Below are positions 26,485 to 32,356 of a DNA stretch of 32,356 nt, piece after piece. The notes under the pieces are model-generated. The model was not told the DNA's origin. It saw nothing but the letters and a program-made list of their open reading frames with translations, and searched no databases. The DNA lies in the NCBI GenBank assembly GCA_020200675.1, contig JAIVIG010000286.1, positions 1 through 32,356 on the forward strand, in the 5' to 3' direction. The position numbers and the translations under genes were made by a program. Position 1 is the stretch's first letter, and each line of letters opens with the position of its first letter. The DNA is from Actinomycetota bacterium (lineage in GTDB: Bacteria > Actinomycetota > Rubrobacteria > Rubrobacterales > Rubrobacteraceae).

Positions 26485-27296
26485 CGCGCGAGCCCATCCA
26501 GAAACTTCTCTACCTCCGGTATCGTGTAGAGAACGTAGTCGGCGGAGGTGGTGCGCCCGGCCACCTCCGGATCGTCGGCCTCGCCCACAAAGATGCCGAG
26601 GCCCCGGCCTTCGAGGGCTTCGAAGGCGTCCTCGTCCGTCACGTCGTCGCCCACGTAGATGGGTACCACGTCGTCGCGGTCCAGCTCCAGCGTCTCCAGC
26701 AGGTACAGGACGGCCTTGCCCTTATCCCAGTCGATCTTGGGCTGCACCTCGTAGACCATCTTGCCCGGCGTAACCTTCAGGTCATCCGGGTGCTCGTCGA
26801 GCACCGCGTCCACGATCTCCTTTATCTTCGGCCTGTTCTCCTCGGAGACCAGCCGGTAGTGGACCGCGACCGAGGCCTTCTTCGGCTCGACCGCGGCGCC
26901 TTCGAAGGGTTTTATCTCTTCCTGAAGACGCGCTTTTACGTCGTCGAGCAGCTCTTCGGTCCCCTCGCCGGCGTCGTGCTGGATCCTGCCCTCGTCGGGA
27001 CTCCAGATGTCGAAGCCGTGGCTGCCAGCGACGATCAAATCGTCCAGCCCCATGAGCTCTTGCACCACCTGCCTGTCGCGCCCGCTGACCACGCAAACGG
27101 GGCACCTGCTCGCCAGCCCGCTGACGGCCTCGCGCATGCTCTCCGAGATTACCGCATCCTCGGGCCGGTCCACTATCGGCGTCAGCGTGCCGTCGTAGTC
27201 GAGGAAGACGGCGGGCCGCTTGCCGGAGAGGCGCTCCTCCAACTCCTCCTGGTGCTCGACCGCGTGTGACAGATCGCCTATGTTCCTGGGCATCAT
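26481..27296 (-). CDS. otsB: trehalose-6-phosphate phosphatase
   Basis: AVFLDYDGTLTPIVDRPEDAVIS, VVSGRDRQVVQELMG, YVGDDVTDEDAFEAL. Confidence 0.92.
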   Translation of the reverse strand: MMPRNIGDLSHAVEHQEELEERLSGKRPAVFLDYDGTLTPIVDRPEDAVISESMREAVSGLASRCPVCVVSGRDRQVVQELMGLDDLIVAGSHGFDIWSPDEGRIQHDAGEGTEELLDDVKARLQEEIKPFEGAAVEPKKASVAVHYRLVSEENRPKIKEIVDAVLDEHPDDLKVTPGKMVYEVQPKIDWDKGKAVLYLLETLELDRDDVVPIYVGDDVTDEDAFEALEGRGLGIFVGEADDPEVAGRTTSADYVLYTIPEVEKFLDGLAR

Positions 27297-27317
27297 CTCC
27301 CTCCCTCTCGGATCGCC

Positions 27318-28124
27318 CTACACTTGCGCCTTGTCGTAGCGGACGAAGCGCTCGAAGGCCGGGTAGATCTCGCTAGTCGTAACCGCCCGCCTGGAGAACC
27401 GCGCGAGCGTCTCCTCCTCGCCGCCCGGCTGGCGGAGGGTAACCTCTACCTTCTCGGAGTCGAACTCGATGACGTTGTAGGTGGGGGCCATAATGCCCCG
27501 GACCCTCAAGCTCGATACCGTACCGGAGTGGATGACCCGGACGCCGGAGATGCTCCACACGTAGGGAACGTGCCGGTGCCCGGAGAGCACCATGTCGACC
27601 TTGAGTTCCCGCAGCAGGGCCATCACGTCCCCCGAGTCCCTGAGGTTGTTGCGGTCGCGCCCGGTGCCGGGCACGGCGAGGATGTGGTGGTGGACCATCA
27701 CGATCTTCGGCCCCCGATCCCAGCCGCGCAACTCGGAATCGAGCCAGGGGTAGTGCTCGCGTCCGATCTCCCCTTCGGCGAGGTCCGGCTCGCTGGAGTC
27801 GAGCGCCACCACCTTGGCCTCGCCTTCGGGGACGGAGAGGGTCATCGAGCACGACCGAGAACCGAAGAAGTCCTCGAAGTGCCGGTAGCCGACGTTCTTG
27901 GCGTCATGGTTGCCCATGATCACGACGACGTTCTCGCACTCCAGCCGATCTAGGTACCGCTTGGCCTCCTCGAACTCCCACCGATAGCCCTCCGTCGTGA
28001 GGTCCCCGGCTACGGCGACGAGGTCCGGCGCTAGGGCGTTGGTCTCCTCTATCGCCGCTTTCAGAAGCTCGGGCCTGAAGAGCGGCGTTCCCGTGTGTAT
28101 GTCCGACATTTGAACGATGCGCAC
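27318..28124 (-). CDS. metallophosphoesterase (CpdA/Icc-like)
   Basis: MRIVQMSDIHTG, AVAGDLTTEGY, VVIMGNHD, VHHH, SGHRHVPYV. Confidence 0.9.
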   Translation of the reverse strand: MRIVQMSDIHTGTPLFRPELLKAAIEETNALAPDLVAVAGDLTTEGYRWEFEEAKRYLDRLECENVVVIMGNHDAKNVGYRHFEDFFGSRSCSMTLSVPEGEAKVVALDSSEPDLAEGEIGREHYPWLDSELRGWDRGPKIVMVHHHILAVPGTGRDRNNLRDSGDVMALLRELKVDMVLSGHRHVPYVWSISGVRVIHSGTVSSLRVRGIMAPTYNVIEFDSEKVEVTLRQPGGEEETLARFSRRAVTTSEIYPAFERFVRYDKAQV

Positions 28125-28137
28125 CTTCTCTACCCTC

Positions 28138-28908
28138 CTAAAGCATAGGCTGCGTGTGTGCCTCTCGTTTTCCTCCGGCCTCCTCTATCCGCTGGCGCAC
28201 GACGTCGGACAATGACTCGGGGTCCTCGACCACCCAACGGGGTTCCAGGAGGTTGGAGGCGCGCACTCCTTTGGACGTGATCTTCGTCGGCACCGCGACG
28301 ACGACCATCCCGGCCGCGACACCAGCCCCAACCCCGGCTGGGGAGTCTTCGATGACCAGGAACTCCTCGGGCGGCACGCCCAGCTTCTTGGCCACGAGCA
28401 GGTCTATCTCGGGGTCGGGCTTACCGTGTTCGACGTCGTCCATCGTCGCTACCACGTCGAGGTCGTCCTCGAGGCCGAGTACAGAGAGCACGCGCTGGAC
28501 CTGGGGGCGGTGGGACATGGTGGCGCACGCCGTAGGATAACCTTCGCCCCGCAGCTGGTGCAGCAGCTCGATGTTGTGTGGGTATCGCTGCTCCAGGAGC
28601 AGATCGGTGTCTCCGAGAATCTCGTCGTAGATGCCGCGGCGGATGCTCACGAGCACCTGCCACGGCTCCTCGCCCCCGAGCTCCTCCATGCGCTCGCGGG
28701 CCGCCTCCTCCAGCCCGAAGCGCTGCACGAGGGTCTCGGCGACCTCCTGGCGCGAGTGGCCTACGAGCTCGTCGGTGTAGGCGGAGACCACCTCGTCTTC
28801 GGAGACGTCGGGCTTGAGCTCGGAGACGGAGCGGGCGTGGGAGACGGCTTTCAGCTCTTCCGTCTCCACCAGCGTGCCATCCAGGTCGAAGAGCACGGCG
28901 GAGATCAC
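28138..28908 (-). CDS. HAD-family phosphatase/phosphomutase (beta-phosphoglucomutase-like)
   Basis: MISAVLFDLDGTLVETEELK..., GKPDPEIDLLVAKKLGVPPEEFLVIEDSPAGVGAGVAAGM. Confidence 0.85.
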   Translation of the reverse strand: MISAVLFDLDGTLVETEELKAVSHARSVSELKPDVSEDEVVSAYTDELVGHSRQEVAETLVQRFGLEEAARERMEELGGEEPWQVLVSIRRGIYDEILGDTDLLLEQRYPHNIELLHQLRGEGYPTACATMSHRPQVQRVLSVLGLEDDLDVVATMDDVEHGKPDPEIDLLVAKKLGVPPEEFLVIEDSPAGVGAGVAAGMVVVAVPTKITSKGVRASNLLEPRWVVEDPESLSDVVRQRIEEAGGKREAHTQPML

Positions 28909-28909
28909 A

Positions 28910-30703
28910 TCAGCCTCCCTCCGCGCCCGGCGCTCCGGCCTCCTCGCGCTCGCGCATCGCTCTGGGCGTGTAGCGCCGGATGTACTCGCGGTAGTCCTCG
29001 ACCTCTTTGCGCGCGCGCTCCTCCGACCAGCCGAGGTGCTTGACCGCGACCTCGGCGGCGGCCTCGTCTACGTCGAGGGCGACGTTGGGGCCATATGCCG
29101 CCATCGTGCGCCTGAGGAGTACGTCGGCGAGCTTCTGGGCCATCTCATGCCGGAAGGCGTAGAGGATCTCGCAACCCATCAGTCCGGTCTCCACGGTGGG
29201 AGAAGAGACGAGGGACTCCTTGAGGGAAGGGTCGTCTCCGGCCTCGGCGAGCACGTCGTAGGCGCGGGCGCCGTAGAGCTTGAGGAGCCTGCTGGCCAGC
29301 ACGTCCGAGAGGTCGCTCCTCGCCTTGAACTCCGTTGCGAAGGCATCGAGATCCCGGACGGCGCCGCCGGGGAGGGGAACCCTGTCCGTGGCGGACTTCG
29401 GCGGCTTCGTGCCCAGCTTCTTGTAGACGGTGTCCACCGTCTGGCGGCCGAGGTTACGATAGGTAGTGAGCTTGCCGCCGATGATGGAGATCAAACCCTC
29501 CGCCTTCTTGGGGCCGCCCGCGATCTTGACCCGGCCGCCCGCCACGGACTTGCCCTTGGCGTGATCGAAGACCACGTGGGCACGCGTGATCGAGGACTCC
29601 GAACCCGCCGGCTTGAACGGCAGCGGCCTCACGCCGGAGTAGGTGAAGAGCACCGAGTCGCGGGTGAGGTTGGCCTCCGGGATCACGGCGTTGGTCTCGT
29701 CTATGAGGTAGTCGATCTCGTCCTGACCCGCCGAGACGTAGTCGAGGTCGTCCTCGTAGCGGAAGTCGGTGGTGCCGATTAGATAACGACCGTTCCACGG
29801 CACGATGAAGTAGGGACGTCCGTCCTTCCTGGCCTCGACGTAGAGGGCGCTCTTCGGGGCGCCGGGGAACGGGTCCACGACGAGGTGCGAGCCCTTCGTC
29901 GGCCCGATCATGCGCCCCTGCTCGTTCTGTCCGGCGGAACCGTTGGGGCTACCCTCCTCCGTGCCGAAGGATCCCGCACCGCCGAGCACCCGGTCCACCC
30001 ACGGCCCGGCGACGTTGACGGTCACCGCCGCGCGCGCCTGGTACGCGCCACCCTCGAGCTTGTCTTCGATCTCTACACCCGCCACCCGGGGCAGGCCGGA
30101 GCCGTCCGGCGAAGGCTCGAAGATGAGGTTCTTGACCTCGGCGTAGGTGATGACGGTCGCGCCGTTCTGGACGGCCGACACCGCGTTCTCCACAGCGATG
30201 CGCTCGGCGTACTCGACCTGCCCGTCGTAGTAGGTGGCCGCGCCCAACAGCCCATCGGGGTTGATGCCCGGGTACTCCTCCAGAACCTCATCGCGCGAGA
30301 GCATCTTGTGGTTCGGCACCGACTTGTCGAAGGAGAGCACATCGTAGCCAATCATGCCGAGGCGGATCATGCGCGGCCCCCGGCTGCTGCTCTCGTAGAT
30401 CGGCACGACGAAGCGCAGCGGCTTGACGAGATGGGGAGCTATCTTAAGCAGCTTCTCGCGCTCGGCTAGAGACTCCCGCACCAGATGGAACTCGTAGTAT
30501 TCCAGGTAGCGCAGTCCTCCGTGTATGAGGCGTGTCGCCCACTGCGTCGTACCGTTGGAGATGTCGCCCTTGTCGAGCATCAGCACCCTCAACCCGCGCA
30601 TGGCGGCGTCGCGAGCGATACCGGCGCCGTTGATGCCGGCGCCGATCACGATCAGGTCGAACGGCCGCTCCCCGACACTCTCCAACAACCTCTCACGGTT
30701 CAT
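28910..30703 (-). CDS. GlpD-like FAD-dependent glycerol-3-phosphate (or polyol-phosphate) dehydrogenase
   Basis: MNRERLLESVGERPFDLIVIGAGINGAGIARDAAMRGLRVLMLDKGDISNGTTQWATRLIHGGLRYLEYYEFHLVRESLAERE; ATGA overlap with upstream gene. Confidence 0.93.
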   Translation of the reverse strand: MNRERLLESVGERPFDLIVIGAGINGAGIARDAAMRGLRVLMLDKGDISNGTTQWATRLIHGGLRYLEYYEFHLVRESLAEREKLLKIAPHLVKPLRFVVPIYESSSRGPRMIRLGMIGYDVLSFDKSVPNHKMLSRDEVLEEYPGINPDGLLGAATYYDGQVEYAERIAVENAVSAVQNGATVITYAEVKNLIFEPSPDGSGLPRVAGVEIEDKLEGGAYQARAAVTVNVAGPWVDRVLGGAGSFGTEEGSPNGSAGQNEQGRMIGPTKGSHLVVDPFPGAPKSALYVEARKDGRPYFIVPWNGRYLIGTTDFRYEDDLDYVSAGQDEIDYLIDETNAVIPEANLTRDSVLFTYSGVRPLPFKPAGSESSITRAHVVFDHAKGKSVAGGRVKIAGGPKKAEGLISIIGGKLTTYRNLGRQTVDTVYKKLGTKPPKSATDRVPLPGGAVRDLDAFATEFKARSDLSDVLASRLLKLYGARAYDVLAEAGDDPSLKESLVSSPTVETGLMGCEILYAFRHEMAQKLADVLLRRTMAAYGPNVALDVDEAAAEVAVKHLGWSEERARKEVEDYREYIRRYTPRAMREREEAGAPGAEGG

Positions 30704-31791
30704 ACCTCTGTCCTTTCTTGCTCTCGCTTCTGTGGCTCGCCCCCGAAGAACTTTTGCCAGGGCATGTTCAAAGGCTCGTCCAGGACGACCACGGCGTAGA
30801 GGTGACGCATCAGCGGGAAGTCCTCGGGCCCCACGACGCCACGCTCCGCAAGCCTGACCAGGGCGCCGCCGATGACCCTGATGGCCGCAACCCCCTCCAG
30901 CGTCACCCCCTTCATCCGCTCGTTCTGGACCTCGGAGAACGGCACGCCCGCCCCGACGAACCTCCCCGCCTTCACGTTGCGCCCGCCCATGGTGGTGACG
31001 AACATGTCCCCGACCCCGGGCAGCCCGTTGGGCGTGTCGGGGTCCCCACCCAGAAGCTCCATCCACTGCCCGAGCTCGCGCGTTGCCTGTCCGAAGAGCG
31101 CCGCTCCATAGTTGTACCTGCGGTACTTCGCCTCCGACTTGCCCTCCTTGTCCAGCAACCCCTCCATGAACCCGCCCCCGAAGGCGTAGCAGTTCTTGAC
31201 CGCCGCGCACACCTCGCACCCGACGAAGTCCGTGCTGGTCCAGACGTGATAGTAATCCGTGCGGAAGGTCTCCGCCAGCTTCTCCAACACGTCCGCGTCG
31301 CGGCCCGTGAAGACCACGCAGGTCTCGTGGCGCACGGCGACCTCGCCCGCGATAGCCGGGCCGGTGATCGCCGACCACGAGACCTGATTCCTCAAGTCCT
31401 CAGGTACCTCCGAAGCCAGCACCTCGGGGAGGATACGCAGGTTGCCTTCATCGTCGGCCTCCATCCCCTTGGTGACGGCTATGACCATCATCCCGGGCTT
31501 CAAGAGCGACGCGAAGCGCTCGCCGGCCCAATGCACCCCGAACGAGTTGACCCCGCTCATGGCTACTTGCGCGCCCTCGAACGCCTCCTCGGCCTCCTCG
31601 AGCTGGTACGCGCGCACTCCTTCGGGGACCTTCAGGTCGAGGTTGGGGTGAACGCCAGTCTCCTTGATGCTGTCGATGATGTCGCGGTCGAGGTGGGTGC
31701 CCACCAGGCGCACCTCGTGACCATTATCGGTCAGCGGCCAGGCGAGAGCCGTCGCCATTATCCCCGAGCCCAGGACCGTTACCGTAGCCAT
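30700..31791 (-). CDS. GpsA-like NAD(P)-dependent glycerol-3-phosphate dehydrogenase family protein
   Basis: MATVTVLGSGIMATALAWPLTDNGHEVRLVGT...SGPA-like SAITGPAIAGEVAV...CAAVKNCYAFGGGF...GVGDMFVTTMGGRN. Confidence 0.88.
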   Translation of the reverse strand: MATVTVLGSGIMATALAWPLTDNGHEVRLVGTHLDRDIIDSIKETGVHPNLDLKVPEGVRAYQLEEAEEAFEGAQVAMSGVNSFGVHWAGERFASLLKPGMMVIAVTKGMEADDEGNLRILPEVLASEVPEDLRNQVSWSAITGPAIAGEVAVRHETCVVFTGRDADVLEKLAETFRTDYYHVWTSTDFVGCEVCAAVKNCYAFGGGFMEGLLDKEGKSEAKYRRYNYGAALFGQATRELGQWMELLGGDPDTPNGLPGVGDMFVTTMGGRNVKAGRFVGAGVPFSEVQNERMKGVTLEGVAAIRVIGGALVRLAERGVVGPEDFPLMRHLYAVVVLDEPLNMPWQKFFGGEPQKREQERTEV

Positions 31792-31850
31792 CGTTCTCCT
31801 TCCTCGATGTCAGGAATAAAAGGTCGGCCGCTTGACCCCGGCCGTGCAGC

Positions 31851-32356
31851 CTAGGATTGCGCCGCCTGCTTTTCGTCGGCCTCGTGCTTCACGGTCTTGT
31901 GCATCAGCTCCTTCATCTGCGGGTAGGTCTCGACGTAGCGGTCCACGTAGAACTGGTATGCCTCGTGGGCCTCCGGGTTCGGCTCGATGGTGCGCTCGGT
32001 GTGGACCATGTGCTCGGCGGCTTCCTGTACGTCCGCGTAGATCCCCGCTCCGACGGCGGCCAGCATCGCCGATCCCAGAACGGGGCCTTCGCTCACTTTG
32101 GTAAACGAGATCGGGACGTTGGAGACGTCGGCGTGCATCTGCATCCACAGCTCGCTGTTGGCCGGACCGCCGGAGACGACGTTTATCCTGGGTTCGAAGT
32201 CCTGACCGCGCATGGTGCGGAAGATGTGCTCGGTGCCGTAGCAGATCCCCTCGATGATCGCCCGGAACAGGTGCCCCTCGGTGTGCGAGAGCGAGAGCCC
32301 CCACATCATGCCACGCACCTGGGAGTCGGTGTGGGGCGTCCTGTTGCCCTGGAAGT
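31851..32356 (-). CDS. FGGY-family carbohydrate kinase, C-terminal part (5' end outside window)
   Basis: FQGNRTPHTDSQVRGMMWGLSLSHTEGHLFRAIIEGICYGTEHIF...VVSGGPANSELWMQMHADVSNVPISFTKVSEGPVLGSAMLAAVGAG. Confidence 0.88.
   Translation of the reverse strand, partial: FQGNRTPHTDSQVRGMMWGLSLSHTEGHLFRAIIEGICYGTEHIFRTMRGQDFEPRINVVSGGPANSELWMQMHADVSNVPISFTKVSEGPVLGSAMLAAVGAGIYADVQEAAEHMVHTERTIEPNPEAHEAYQFYVDRYVETYPQMKELMHKTVKHEADEKQAAQS

Noticed and set aside
28910-31378. 822-aa ORF taken as one protein
   Set aside because: Only the part from ATG 30703 is GlpD-like; the N-terminal extension is the out-of-frame shadow of the gpsA-like gene.
30718-31854. Long plus-strand ORF (378 aa)
   Set aside because: Antisense of the gpsA-like gene; no domain.
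1-32356. CRISPR array, rRNA, phage structural genes, IS transposase
   Set aside because: No regularly spaced repeats, rRNA-like sequence or transposase/phage proteins recognised on either strand.

Overview
High-GC, probably actinobacterial chromosomal window; codon usage and protein style suggest Rubrobacter-like (inference only). Left part (0-16 kb): mixed housekeeping and accessory genes, including SnoaL-like protein, CPA1 Na+/H+ antiporter, AzlC/AzlD exporter, aldo-keto reductase, PAP2-like membrane protein, Nif3-like protein, solute-binding lipoprotein, CHASE histidine kinase, fructokinase, ManA and a lincosamide-nucleotidyltransferase-like gene. Right part (16-32 kb): one long minus-strand run of sugar/polyol-phosphate genes: PfkB kinase, FGGY kinase, 2-hydroxyacid dehydrogenase, DhnA/LsrF-type aldolase, Rpe, PPK2, RpiA, GH65 phosphorylase, disrupted class II Fba, Cys-rich small protein, OtsB, metallophosphoesterase, HAD phosphatase, GlpD-like, GpsA-like and a second FGGY kinase. 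Most notable: (1) a 1.7-kb mini-island inserted at tRNA-Ala(CGC), bounded by a 33-bp perfect direct repeat of the tRNA 3' end, carrying a SepF-like gene and a cluster of three perfect hairpins but no recognisable integrase; (2) repeated internal-deletion scars (SDR, histidine kinase ATPase domain, SBP::ROK fusion, Fba, MBL, ADH tail); (3) a transporter-less GH65/polyol-phosphate supercluster; (4) a palindromic, apparently bidirectional near-leaderless promoter between two divergent genes. All calls come from reading motifs by eye; no database search was run.
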